Below, piece by piece: positions 23,401 through 35,434 of a stretch of DNA of 64,000 bases. The stretch's first letter is position 1. Every line of letters begins with the position of its first letter. The stretch covers positions 6,262,001 through 6,326,000 of the forward strand of contig NC_068565.1 of the NCBI RefSeq assembly GCF_025698545.1. The letters are read 5' to 3'. The DNA comes from Gossypium raimondii. Lineage: Eukaryota > Streptophyta > Magnoliopsida > Malvales > Malvaceae. The translations under genes and the position numbers were made by a program. Below the pieces are notes generated by a model. The model was not told the origin of the DNA. It worked only from the letters and a program-made list of their open reading frames with translations, and made no database searches.

Positions 23401-24410
23401 ACTCTATGTTAAGAAGGATCATAAGGAAACTTTGTTAATTGTTTCCTTGTATGTTGATGATCTGGTGGTCATTGGCTGCAAAGATGAACTCATTGAAGAC
23501 TTCAAGAAGCAGATGCAACATGTCTTTGAGATGACTGACCTTGGTCTAATGACCTATTTTCTTGGTATGGAAATCAGACAAGGAAGTGATGGTATTTTCA
23601 TAAGTCAGCAGACATTTGCTTCCAAGGTGCTTGAAAAATTTTGCATGTCAAAATGCAAATCAGTCACTACACCTGTTGCATTGGGGGAAAAATTGTCAAG
23701 TGCCAGTAAACACGATCGTGTAGATGAGAAAGCATATAGAAGCTTAATTGGTTGTTTGCTTTATTTAACAGCAACTAGACCAGACATTGTCTATGTTGTT
23801 AGTCAAATTTCAAGGTTTATGCACTGCAATAATGGTGCACATCTGAAGGCAGCAAAGAGTGTTAAGGTATGTCAAAGGAACCATCGATGCTGGTGTGAAG
23901 TTTTGGAGGGCAAAGGAGCTGAAACTTGTAGGCTATTCTGATAGCGATTGGGCAGGGTCAGTTTATGACATGAGGAGTAATTCAAGTTATTTTTTCACCT
24001 TAGGCTCTAGTGTTTTCAGCTGGAGTTCAAAGAAGCAACAAACTGTTGCACAATCCACAGCAGAGGCTGAGTATATTTCAGCTGCAGCAGCAGTAAATCA
24101 AGCCATTTGGCTTAGGAAGATTTTGGATGATTTGAATGAAAATCAAGCTCAGCCTACTGAGATTAGTGTGGATAATTAATCAGCTGTGGCCATAGCAAAG
24201 AATCCAGTCTTCCATGGTAAGACTAAACACTTCAAAATTAAATTCCATTTTGTTAGAGAAGCTGAGCAATCGAAGGAGGTTAGCTTAGTTCATTGCAGCT
24301 CAGAAATTCAGTTAGCTGACATTTTAACTAAACCATTGGGAGCCAACCGATTTAATGCTTTGAAGGAAAGGATTGGTGTTTGTTGCATACAGTCCAAGGA
24401 GGAGTGTTGA
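20468..24410 (+). pseudogene. copia-1 gag-pol polyprotein, disrupted
   Basis: Polyprotein for retrotransposon capsid and replication enzymes. Gag starts LPPPVFVGENYNIWAVKM. A zinc knuckle CRACKQFGHIEKVC is near 21271-21312. The aspartic protease motif WLIDSGCTHHM is near 21445. A GAG-pre-integrase segment (LWHRRMGHVNY) is near 21830, and integrase carries HTDICGP, SDNDFEY and TPQQNGVCERKNRT. Reverse transcriptase runs from KWVFKTKNNADG (about 23000) with YVDDLVVIG near 23453, and RNase H carries [10 protein letters not shown] and AEAEYIS, ending ADILTKPLG. Lesions seen: frame changes near 20755 and 20860 in gag, in-frame stops at 21755-21757 and 22703-22705, a frameshift near 23860, and a stop at 24177-24179. 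It is not autonomous as sequenced. Confidence 0.9.
24396..24404 (+). other. copia-1 polypurine tract
   Basis: AAGGAGGAG lies immediately before the 3' LTR start TGTTGAAGCC. The same tract and junction occur at 63714-63722 in the right-edge element. Confidence 0.8.
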
Positions 24411-24770
24411 AGCCGTGGCCTGCATTACAACAAAGAACCAACAGCAACAAATTGGTCAAAAGACCAGCAGCAGCAAATTTTACAAGTTTAGTTGCTATAC
24501 TGTTTTGTAGCAAAGAAATGGAGTTGGTTCAGTTATAGAATTACTTTTTGAATATTTTGTTCCTATGGAACTTAGCCTAAATCTTTGTAATGAGTTAGCT
24601 AAGTTAGTAGGAAAGATTGATTGATGTAATAGCTGGTATCCCAGCTTTCTTTTGTATACAAGTTGCTATATTTTTAGTAAGTGCTAAGTAAGAGCAGTTA
24701 AATTAGTACGTAACTGTCAAATATTTTTTGTAACCTTCATATATTCAAAATTTAAATGAAAAATCCAACA
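24405..24770 (+). repeat. copia-1 3' LTR with internal deletion (366 bp)
   Basis: Matches the 5' LTR until ATGAAAAAT, then jumps to the terminal CCAACA. The missing ~95 bp is bounded in the 5' LTR by AAAAAT words, consistent with short-repeat-mediated deletion. The target copy AAAAC follows at 24771. Confidence 0.9.
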
Positions 24771-26225
24771 AAAACAACTCTTGCAAGATCTGTTTATATC
24801 CAAATTTCAAGTCATTTTGAAGGCCGAAGCTTTCTGGCCGATGTTCGTGAAGTTGCAGAGAAACATGGACTTGTTTGTTTGCAGAAACAACTTCTTTCCC
24901 AAATTTTTCCAGAGGAAAGTTTCAACTTTTTTAATGTTCATGATGGGAATGACATCATACGTCATATGTTATCTCATAAAAATATTTTTGTTGTTATTGA
25001 TGATGTCGATAACATAGAACACTTAAAATGTTTATTAGGCAAGCGAGCTTGGTTTGGTTTAGGAAGCAGGATCATCATAACAACAAGAGACGAGCATCTA
25101 CTGCAAATCTAAGGAGTGGATGATGTGTATAATCCGACGAAATTGAATGCCAAGGAAGCACTTCGCCTTTTCAGTTTGAAAGCTTTCAAAAGTGAAACAC
25201 CTGCAATGGAATTTTTTGAGCTTTCTAAATGTGTAGTGGGATATGCCAATGGCCTTCTGTTAGCTCTTGAAGTTTTTGGTTCTTTTACATGCAGCGGATC
25301 GATGAAGCTCAATGGAGAAGTGCTATTGAAAGACTTAAAAAGGAGTCCAACAAAGAAATTCTAGACAGGCTTCAAATAAGTTTTGATGGGTTAGAACAAT
25401 CGGAGAAAGATATATTTTTGGATATTGCATGCTTCTTCAAAGGAGAAGACAAAGATATGGTAACCAAAATTCTCGATGGTTGTGGCTTTTTCCCGGATAT
25501 TGGAATAGATGTTCTCATCAAGAAATCTCTTGTAACAATTGATGAAGACAACAAATGTCGATGCACGTCTTGTTACAATAGATGGGAAGGAAAATTGTTT
25601 ACCAAGAATCTCCTAATGAACCTGGAAAACGTAGTAGATTGTGGGAGGAAAATGATACTAATTATGTGCTAATAGAAAACACTGTAAGCCTTTAGCACTA
25701 TTAACTGTTACTCCACCCTTGAATATTTGTTGATTCATACGATACTAGGATGCAAGTCTAGCTTTGAACTATTTTTGGACGTGCATTGCGTTGTTAAGTC
25801 ATTAAATTTACCGTATTAATTAGTTGATTGCTCGATTTTCAGCAACGGAAGTCATTCAAGGTCTAGTCATCGATTCTATCGGTGTAAATTCATACACCTA
25901 TCGTGTATATGTAGTTGATTACTCAGTATATTGTAAAGCTCATTCCTCTTTTTCCTTGGTGGTTATCGGAAATGCAGAACACTTGGACTTTGAGTCTTGA
26001 TGCCTTTTGACGATGAACAGGCTAAGACTGCTCCGAGTCTTCAATGTTCCGAATTCTCGTGGTTTCAAATATCTTAGTAACTAGTTAAGGCTTTTATAAT
26101 GGCATGGATATCCTTTCAAATCCTTCCCTTCAAGCTTCCAACCGGAGAACCTTGTTGCACTTCTTCTGCCTTATAGCCGCATTGAAAAGTTCTGGAAGCC
26201 AAACATGGTAAGAGTTACTTTGTTA

Positions 26226-28676
26226 CATTGAAAAGTTGTTGCAAGCTGAGTTTCTATTTCTTAAAAGTTTTTATTTTTATAATTGTTACGCTCTTATGAT
26301 CACTAACCCGAAGACCAAATAAGGTTCGGGTCTCCTACTTGAGACCTAAATAGGGCTCACTAGATGGATACGGGCAAGCCTTATAGTATGAAGCTCACAA
26401 GAGGTGTTCACAAGAGGAGCTCATGGATCCTGCTCACTCATGATAGGGGGTGTTCGCAAGGGGAGCTCGCGATCTCAACTCGCAGATGCCCAAGGAGTGT
26501 CCAGCAGGCAACCCAAAACAATACACGTTTCCAGCATGCATAGAGTTTGCTAGGAACGTCAATTCTATGAACATAAGCTATGCATATAAATATTCTATTG
26601 TCCCCTCTAATGAGACATAATGAAAATTTACTTAACAATTGGTGCGGTGAGCGTGGACAAATTTCCAACCGATAGATTTCTTTCAAGTTTGAGAGAAATT
26701 ACCAGAAGTGAAGATGGTTCACCCAAATAAGAATTTACCTTTCAATCTTTCGTCGAGACAGGTTGTAGCCTCGAGTTCTAGTAGTTAACCTAATGAAGCA
26801 GATTTGTTTGCCGATCAACCGGAGAACTTTGACAATGCGGCCTATCAGGGAGTTTCCGGTCCATTGGGCTTGAACATATCCACTGGTTGCGGGTTGCCAC
26901 TCCCTCCCAACTAATAAGCATTGTCACAATAGTTCCTTGCTCTCCAGGAGTAGATGAAGTTAATGAAAGATCAAATGGTTGCGCAAGAGGAATGGTTCGA
27001 GCAACAATAGACTTTTCAGCAAGAGTTATTGAAATAGAATAAAGAGTTAAGAAGGAAGGTAAGCTCTGACACTTCTAATTTTTATGACAATGTGAGTGCA
27101 CAGGACAAAGCTTCAAGTATGCATGCAAGAGAATAGCGAAACGAGATGGATGAATTGCAACGGGACGTGAGAACGTTATAACAATCCATTGGCCCCTGAG
27201 ATAGCAACAGTGAACTTGTCGCGTGATTTTAAAGTCCCAAAGGACATGTTTGAAAGGAGAAAAGACCTGTGAGCCCATTTAAGGCAATACAATTATTATA
27301 GCTGAGAGCATTGGATTCGGAAAAGTGCAAAGCTTTTTTCACGACACTGAAAGGGAGTGCGAAAGATTGGTACTTTTCCTTTTCTCAAGACTCAGTTCAA
27401 AGTTTTTCTCAATTAGGCCAGATGTTCTTGGGAAGATTCAGGCTCCACAAGGCAACCATGAGCACGCCTACGGGGTTAATGTCAATGAAACAAAGGGAAT
27501 GAGAGTCTCTCCAAAATTATGTGAAGCGATTTCATGCGACGAATTTAAACACGAAGAATTTGAAGGATCAGTAGGCTATCGATACTTTTATCATGGGGGC
27601 AGAAAATGATCATGTACAATACTCTTTTGCCAATAACAGGCCACGGAGTTTGGCAGATCTTTACGAGCGAGCCTACAAGTTCATAGAGGCAGAGGAGATT
27701 AAAAGGGTATCGCATAGCACTGTTCAGATGGAAGACAATTAGTTTAGAAACTGAGAGGCAACTCGCAGTAAACAAGGCCCTCCTAGCCAGACATTACGAG
27801 CAAGAGGTGATAGCTAGCAAAGAAATCAGATGCAAGGTGATTCTCTTAGGGCTCTCTAGAGGTTTCAACTAGAGCATACTAGGAAGTACATTCCCTAAGG
27901 TGTGTTTGAAGTTTACACTCATTTTAATGCTACCCATTCTTACATTCTGAACCAGGTAAAATGTCTTGGTATCCTGCCCTAGCCATCTCCAATGAGGTAT
28001 AGTACAATGAGGTCCAACTCGAGAGACAGATGTGCCTTCTACAATGATGTTGGACACTAAAATAAGGATTGTTTCACCCTAAAGGATGCAATTGAAGAAG
28101 TAGTGAAAAACGGCGAGCTTGCCAAGTTTGTTGATCAAGGTGTTTCCCAGTAAGGTCAAACTTCATATGGTGATCCCAAGGGTAAACAGAAGGTTAAAGG
28201 TACCATCCATGTAATTATAGGAATAGATAAAAAGTGGGTAGGTTTTAGTGCAAAAAAGAATGCGCAGATGAGAAGTGTGATGTCTATTAGCACCCCTAAA
28301 AGGTCATATTAGCAGGGAGAATAGAGCGTTGAATTTGGTAATGATGATGAGGAGTTGGTATTTGACGAAGAGGGTAATGATCTTATGGTTTTGTCTACAA
28401 CAATAGTAGGTTTTAAGTTTAAAAGGATACTTGTAGACAGTGGTAGTGTAGTAAAAGTGTTATCTTGGGAAGCATATCAGAAGATGGGGCTAAAGGAGCA
28501 AGCATTGTCCAAAGCTAGCCCACTATATGGTTTTGCAAACCATCCTATTGAGGTAAAAGGCTCGACCACTTTACCTGTCACCTTGGGGATGACAAGCACA
28601 CAACTACGGAGCATGTCTAGTTCTTTGTTCTAGACCATCCCATGGAGTACAATGCTATTTTTGGGCGACCAATAAT
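26226..28676 (+). mobile_element. Ty3/gypsy (Tat-like) fragment gypsy-1, gag to protease
   Basis: LTR 26284-26637 ends CTTAACA and is followed by a primer-site-like TTGGTGCGGTGAGCG. The decayed gag has CKAFFTTLKGSAKDWYFSF (near 27326) and AENDHVQYSFANN. A zinc-knuckle relic with DCFTLKDAIEE and GELAKFVDQG is near 28040-28130. A protease (RILVDSGSVVKVLSWEAYQK) is open at 28355-28633. The knuckle and following LKDxIE..GELAKF pattern suggest the Tat group. Stops and frameshifts are frequent. It is homologous to gypsy-2 at 43906 including the sequence left of the LTR, so the two are duplicates of one insertion. It stops at about 28676, where the minus-strand gypsy begins. Confidence 0.85.
26284..26637 (+). 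repeat. gypsy-1 5' LTR (354 bp)
   Basis: Starts TGTTACGCTCTTATG and ends ATTTACTTAACA. It contains a TATAAATATTC box near 26584. Partner LTR at 43949-44300. Confidence 0.75.
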
Positions 28677-28689
28677 TAAACTCTTTAAT

Positions 28690-31600
28690 TAACTCCAGGA
28701 CTAGCCTTCATACTCGATCAACTTAGGATCCCCTGTCTCCCATTCACCTTTGAGTTGATAGATTACTAATGTAAAATCCCCATATACCTCTAGTATTTTG
28801 ATATTGAGTTCTATAGCTACACGGATACCGATGATGGATGCCTTGTATTCTGCCATATTGTTCGTGCAATTAAAATCCAATTTACTAGTAAAGGGATAGT
28901 GATCTTTGTTTGGGGATACTAAGACAGCCCCAATTCCGTTACCCATAGTGTTGGAGGCCCCATCAAAGTTTAGTTTCCAGGGATGTTCTTTTTGAGCACC
29001 TTCTTTAGTAGTTGCAACATACATCAGATTTTTATTTGAGAAATCGAAATTCAAAGGCTCATAATCTTTTAGAGCTCTACTGGCTTTCTAGTTGCAACAT
29101 ACATAATTTTTATTTGAGAAAATCTGCTATTGGACTCCCTTTTATTGCTTTCTGGTTCACATAGGCTATATCAAATTTGGAAAATAGAATTTGCCATCGA
29201 GTCATTCTTCCATTCAGAGCAATCGACTCCATCACATACTTTAGAGGGTCCATCATTTAGATTACCCATGTTGTATGGTACAACATGTATTGTCTTAGTC
29301 TCAGGGTTGTCCAGATTAAGGCGCAATACAACTTCTCAATTGGCAAATATCTTGTTTCTCATTCATTAAACTTCTTACTGAGGTACTATATCGCTCTTTT
29401 CTCCCTGACTCATCATGTTGGCCAAGTACGCATCCCATGGAATTTCCAATATTGCCAAGTACAATATTAGTGGCTTTTTTGGGTAATGTGGCATCAGCAC
29501 TGGGGATTTAGACAAGCAATGTTTGACCTTGTCGAAAGTCTTCTGGAACTCCTCATCCCATATGCCTGGATTGTGTTTCATAAGGAGATGGAATATGGGG
29601 TTGCATTTCTCAATTAGTTGTGAAATGAACCAGACGATATAATTTAGTCTTCCTAGGAAACCTTGAACTTCTTTTTGAATGCGTGGCAGAGGCAACTCAT
29701 ATATAGCTTTAACTTTAGATGGGTCGATCTTGATCCCTTTTTCACTAACTACAAACCCTAGCAATTGTCCTGCCCTAGCCCTGAAGGTACATTTTGCTGG
29801 ATTGAGATTTAGCTGGAATTTTCTCAACCTCAAAAATAATTTCCTCAAGACTTGCATATGCTCTTTTTTTGTTCTGGATTTTGAGATCATATCATCGACA
29901 TAAATCTCAATTTCTTTATGCATCATATCATGAAACAAGGTTACCATGGCTCTTTGATACGTCACTCTCACATTTTCAGTCCGAATGGTATCACTTTATA
30001 GCAGAATGTTCCCCATATAGTTACGAATGTCGTCTTTTTCATGTCTTCTTAAGGATGCATCTTTATCTAGTTGTAACTGGAAAAGCCATCCATGAAGAAG
30101 AACAGTGAGTAACCTGCCGTGTTGTCCACTAAGGTGTCAATGTGAGGCAATAAGAAATTATCTTTTGGGTTGGCCTTGTTTAAATCCCTATAGTCTACAC
30201 ACATTCATACTTTCCCATCTTTCTTAGGAACGGGGACAATATTAGCTACCTATTATGAGTATTTAACCACTTGTAGGAAACCAGCGTCGAATTACTTCTT
30301 AACCTCTTCTTTTATTTTCAGCAAGACGTCAGGCCTCATCCTTCTGAGCTTCTGTTAAACTGGCTTGCACTCTTCCTTTATGGGGAGTCGGTGTACCACG
30401 ATATTAGTGTTTAGCCCAGGCATATCTTGATATGACCATGCGAATACATCTTTGAATTCTTGGAGCAACTCAATGGGGTTTTACTTTGTCTTTGCGGTGA
30501 TACAAGCTCCGATCTTCATCTCTTTCTCTTCTCCTAAGCTCACAATTTCTACTGATTCTTTGTGAGGTAGGATTTGTTTCTCATCTTGTTCTACCATCCT
30601 TAACAAATTAGGAGATAGGTTACAATTTCGATCATCTTCAAAGTCCTGAAGTTCCTCTAAACACATATCTTACTCAAAAGGAGATTCTGAGTTAGTAATG
30701 ATGTCGCTCATATCATTGATATCTGGAGACCTGTTATATGAACGAAGAAAGACCCAAAAAACAAATGAATCTAAGAATAATCATTTGTGTGGTATGAGTA
30801 TGAATGAAATGGAAGAAATAAAAGAATATTTGCCAAAATGAAACACAAATATGCATTTTATTAAAATCAAGCTATTGGACATATGCCTATTTCACAAAAG
30901 GATTCTTATTGCTCACGGGCTTAGAGCAATAAGTGTGCTTTGAACATTACTCTGAATTAGTTCTAAAAATTGCAAGGATCTTTTTCAATCTAATTGTTCA
31001 AAACACTTTCGAGGATATAAGGACAAATGTCTGACAGGTTTTCTTCCCTAATTCTTTATTTGGATTTGGTGTTCATGCTTAGATTTCCCAACATTCCTTC
31101 CAGTCCTTTGACCTCTTCAAAGAATTCCAACTCTTTGTTATCCATTAGACTTTGTACCAAAGCTTTGAATTTATCACACTCTTGGATTCCATGACCTTCT
31201 TTAGCGGGGAACTCGCAGTAGCTCCTCACTTCTTTAGGTTTCTCCTCTGAATCTTGCATGATTATCCTCCGTCTATCATCTTTTTCCAAACTCATTTTAG
31301 TGAGATTTTTACTTCCACCACATCAATTTTGGTTCTCTTTCCTCCACTTTCAATTATCGCGTTTACCCCTTGATCTGAATGACTGGGTAACAGATTTCCT
31401 ACCACATTAGGTCCTGATGGATCATCGAACCTAACGATCCCTATCTTGATGAACCTCTTAATCAACTTTTTAAATGCAGTACAGTTCTTAATTAAGTGTC
31501 CCGTTATTCCTACTTGGTACTCGCGTTAAACATTCACATCGTACCATTTTGGGAATGTAAGTTGCATGGGTTTTAAGTAAAACAGGGATACCACATGCGC

Positions 31601-32680
31601 ATTGAACATATTCTGACATAACTCCCTATATGTCATCGGGATAGGTGTGAACTGGAGTTTTTTTGTGTTTGGTATTGAGTTAGATTATTGCCTTGAGGGG
31701 CCTTGATGGCTAGTTTTTACGGTCTTTGGTTGGACTACAGTGACCGTCTTGAATAACCTTTATTATACACGCTCACGTTACTCACTTTATTTTCCTTATT
31801 CCTCGGGGTTGATCTTTGGCGTTTTTCCCCGCGTCTATTTTCTCGCTCCTTACTACATTTTCAATCATCTCACTAGACATTACTATATCTGAGATACTCT
31901 TGGTAGTGCTTCCCAACATATGGTTAATGAACAGAGCTTTCAAAGTATTTATGAAAAGTATTATTGTCTCTTTCTCCAGAAGAGGCAGTTGGACTAGCGT
32001 TGCCACCTCTCTCCATCTTTGAGCATACTACCTGAAGCTTTCACTCTGCTTCTTTTTCATGTTTTCCAATGTAATCCTGTTAGGCATCATGTCAGTCACA
32101 TGACTGTATTGTTTCATTAAAGTCTGTGCCAAATTTTTTCATGAGCTTATTTTGGCACTATTTAGCTGGTTGTACCACTTGGCAACCGACCCAACCAAAC
32201 TCTCTTAGAAGCAGTAAATTAAAAATTGGTCATTATTGACGTATCCCGTGATTCTTCGGTAGAACATTATGATGTGGGCTTCAAGACAACTAATCTCATT
32301 ATATTTTTTGAATTCTTGAGTCTTGAATTTTAGTGGGAGTACTAGATCCGGGACTAAACATAAATCCTTAGCATCAACCTCGCAAAGGTAGTCAGCATTC
32401 TCCATAGCACTAAATTTCTCCTCCAACCACTTACATTGATCTTCTAGTTGTTTTGGCAATTCTACTCTTGCTCTATCCATTTCAGCCATGTCATCCAAAT
32501 CGAAAAAACTGGGTTGGTCGGATTATCCTCGGGATTGGAATCTGAACCTGTTAGGTAGTTCACCGGTGCTGAGGTACCGACTTAATATTGTTAAGGTATT
32601 ATGGTAACGGGTACACTTCGTGGATATGTTTCTGGTTGGGTTTGGACATTTACTGGGGTAAAGCCTAGGGGATATGTAGG
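28690..32680 (-). mobile_element. Ty3/gypsy fragment, minus strand, gag to RNase H
   Basis: Read from 32680 downward: gag N-terminal region (VPDLVLPLKFKTQEF, EKFSAMENADYLCEV at 32498-32205), more gag (32006-31782), a zinc-knuckle-like YCEFPAKEGHGIQECDKFK with following ELEFFEEV (31295-31056), decayed reverse transcriptase whose N-terminal half has DYRDLNKANPKDNF near 30190, an intact stretch with EIEIYVDDMISKS (29971-29375), a connection region, and an RNase H with KLNFDGASN and NNMAEYKASI (29054-28701). Several stops interrupt it. No LTR was found at either end. Domain order and motifs are Ty3/gypsy; the LTR-proximal ends have been lost. Confidence 0.88.
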
Positions 32681-32746
32681 GGAAAAGAAAGAAACAGCCA
32701 AACAAAATCAAATGAAAATCGAGAAAATAAAGTTGAATGTGTCAAA
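32681..32746 (+). repeat. 66-bp fragment of a TNL 5' flank
   Basis: GGAAAAGAAAGAAACAGCC through GTTGAATGTGTCAAA matches the TNL-D flank at about 58426-58491 and the TNL-B flank near 18605-18669 with only one or two differences. It lies exactly between the minus-strand gypsy fragment and the copia-2 fragment. Confidence 0.85.
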
Positions 32747-33973
32747 TCTCAGCAAAGTTTTGAAGTTGTAAATCTCAAAGAGCTTGGAGACTACTGAAGA
32801 TTGTACACTTTGACATAGTAGGTCATTTTGATATACCATCAGTTGGAGGAAACATGTATTTTCTTACCTTTATTGATGATTTTAGTAGAAAAAGTTTGAT
32901 ATATTTTCTCAAAATAAAATTAGAAATACTTAATAAATTCATGGAGTTCAAAACTATGGTGGAAAAACAAAGTGGACATTATATTAAGATATTCAAAACT
33001 AATAACGAGGGCAAGTATTTATCAAAACTGTTTAAAAGCTTTTATAAAGAGCACATAATTATTCACCAATTGATAGTTACATATACACCACAACAAAATG
33101 GAATTGCTGAAAGAAAGAAACGTACTATTCTTGATATGGAAAGAAGCATGGTAAAAGGTAAACATCTACCTATAACTTTTTGGGCTAAAGTTGTTCAATT
33201 TGCAGTTTACCTATTAATCGATGCCTAGTAGAAAGTGTGAAATATAATACGCTGAATAAAGTTTGGAGCGATCAAAAGCCATGAGTTGGACATCTCAAGT
33301 TTTTTGGATGCATCACATATGCTCACATTCCTAATTAGACGAGAGTGAAGCTCAATAAAAAAGGCATGAAATGCATCTTTGTTGGATATGAAAAAAGAAG
33401 CAAAGCATATAAACTACACAACCCTCTCACCAAGAAAGTTATTATTTCAATAAATTTTGAGTCCAATGAAACAAATTACTAAAGATGGAGCGACAAAGAA
33501 AAGTAAATTGAAGGACTATTTTTTAGTGATGATAAAGATGATGACTTCATCAATCAAGATAAAGAAGGTGATGATCAAAGCCATCCACCAAGTCATATTG
33601 CAACAACTCCTACAACATCGTCATCACCAAGTAGTAGTAGTTCAAAGGAAGTGTCTACAAGAATGTGCAGTCTACACAACATTTATAATGTTGCAGAACC
33701 CATATAGACAACTCTTGATTATTCCTTATTTTGTTTAATTACAAAATGTGATCCTATAACATATGAAGAAGCAATTGAAGATATCAAATGAAATAAGGAA
33801 ATGGATGAAGAAATTACAACAATAAGAAGACATGATACGTGAGAGTTAACAGGTTTGCTAAAAGGATACAACCCAGTTGAAGTTAAATGGGTGTACAAGA
33901 CAAAGACCAACAAATAGGGGAAAATGGAGAGTACAAAGAAATTCTAGTTGTCAAAGGCTACAAGTAAAGACAT

Positions 33974-34129
33974 TGATACGAACTCGCCTCGGTGATGAGT
34001 CAAGTTCATTGAGCTAGAATCGAGCTGATTTAAGCTCAACGAGCTAAATTTGAGTTAGGTCAGCTTGCGAAAAATGGCAAGCCTCGCTTGTTGAGCTGAA
34101 CCAAGGGCGTTCCTGACTGTGATCGTATT
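33974..34129. mobile_element. 156-bp insertion in copia-2 with 6-bp duplication
   Basis: AGACAT is present at 33968-33973 and 34130-34135. Deleting the insert and one copy makes the reverse-transcriptase reading continuous across the site (from KGYK into the RHGVDYDEVF-type stretch), so the insertion point is precise. The ends share a short inverted ATACGA/TCGTAT. The body has GAGCT/AGCTC words. It resembles a MITE or short non-autonomous DNA transposon, but the family is unknown. Confidence 0.6.
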
Positions 34130-35434
34130 AGACATGGAGTGGATTATGATGAAGTGTTTGCTCTAGTAGCCAAAATCAACACTATAAGTCTTTTCACAAC
34201 AATTACAACACAAAACAATGGAAGTTTTATCAAATGGACGTGAAGTTATCATTCCTTAATAACTACTTAAAATAAGAAGTTTACATTGAACAACCACCTA
34301 GATGTAGAAAACAAAGACAATAAGACAAATAAATCGCTTAAAGAAAGCTTTATATGGTTTAAATCAAGCCCCAAGAGCATAGAACACAAGAATAGATGAG
34401 TACTTTCAGAAGAATGAGTTCATGAAAAGTCTATATGAGCATGCCTTATATACGAAGAAAAATGGAGATGGTGACATCATGATCGCATGTTTATACATAA
34501 ATGATATGATTTTCACAAGAAACAAACCAGGTATGTTCAATGACTTTAAGAAAGCTATGACTAAAGAATTTGAAATGACAGATATTGATGAGATGTCATG
34601 TTTTCTCGGATGCAAAGTGAAGCAAATGGAAGATGAAAAATTTGTGTATCAAAAGCAGTATGTGGAACAAATCTTAATCAAATTCTAAATGAAAGATTGC
34701 AAGCTAGTAGCCACGCCAGTGGAACCTAGTATGAAGTTAAGTGTTAATTCAACTAGAGCCAGTAAATTCAACATTATTTAAAAGCATCATTGGAAGTTTA
34801 AAGTATCTGACTATCGTGCAGAAAAACATAATGTATGCAAGGGGATTAGTTAGTTGATTCATGAAGAAGTCAGAACAAGACCTTCTAATTGTAGTAAAAA
34901 GAATTTTGAGATATGTTAAAAGTACAATGAATCATTGTTTTTACACACAAAGTTCAAAATTGGTTGGTTAGTCATAAAATGATTATGGTGGTGACTTGGA
35001 CTATCACAAAAGCATGTCTGGATATTTATTCTATAGTGGCTCTACAAAATTTCCAGGGTCATCAAAAAAGCATCAAATAGTAGCCCTCTCAGCATGTGAA
35101 GTAGAATACACCGCTATAGTATGCCCTTATCAAGCAATTTGGTTGAAGAATATTTTGAGCGAACTAACTCTTAAACAGGAAGGTTCCATTACAATTTATG
35201 TTGACAACAAGTCTACAATATCTCTTGCAAAGAATCTTGTGTCCCATAGCCAAAGCAAGCTCATTGATACAAAGTATCACTTTATTTGAGAGTTGGTGAA
35301 GAATAAAAACATCAAGCTAATCTACTACAGAATGAAAGACCAATTGGTAAACATTTTACGAAGCAATTGAAAGAGGGCGTATTTAACAAACTTAAAAGAA
35401 AAACTTGGAATAAAGATCTCGGTTTAAGGAGAAA

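Larger units (their letters stand above)
19911..24770 (+). mobile_element. Ty1/copia LTR retrotransposon (copia-1) in TNL-B
   Basis: Complete but coding-defective element: 5' LTR 19911-20371, primer-binding site 20374-20386, gag-pol remnant, polypurine tract ending 24404, 3' LTR 24405-24770, and 5-bp target duplications. Domain order gag, protease, integrase, reverse transcriptase, RNase H defines Ty1/copia. The LTRs differ at about eight positions over ~360 shared bases, suggesting a fairly recent insertion. The 3' LTR lacks about 95 bp near its end. Confidence 0.95.
19041..26207 (+). pseudogene. TNL-B: TIR-NBS-LRR pseudogene split by a copia element
   Basis: Remnant of a TNL gene. Exon 1 is 19041-19592, with a Ser-rich leader of about 18 residues containing one Ala, then the TIR. 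A deletion near 19278 shifts frame and gives an early stop at 19326-19328. Exon 2 starts at 19716, is cut at 19910 inside the GKT codons of the P-loop by a copia element, and resumes after the element to 25683. In the resumed part there is a nonsense change TAC to TAA at 25110-25112, a rearranged segment near 25288-25300, and a lost T near 25556. Relics of exon 3 (25843-25879) and exon 4 (about 25970-26207) carry several single-base deletions, including at splice borders. Exons 5 and 6 are absent; the sequence breaks at about 26225 into a gypsy fragment. Not expected to encode a receptor. Confidence 0.92.
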
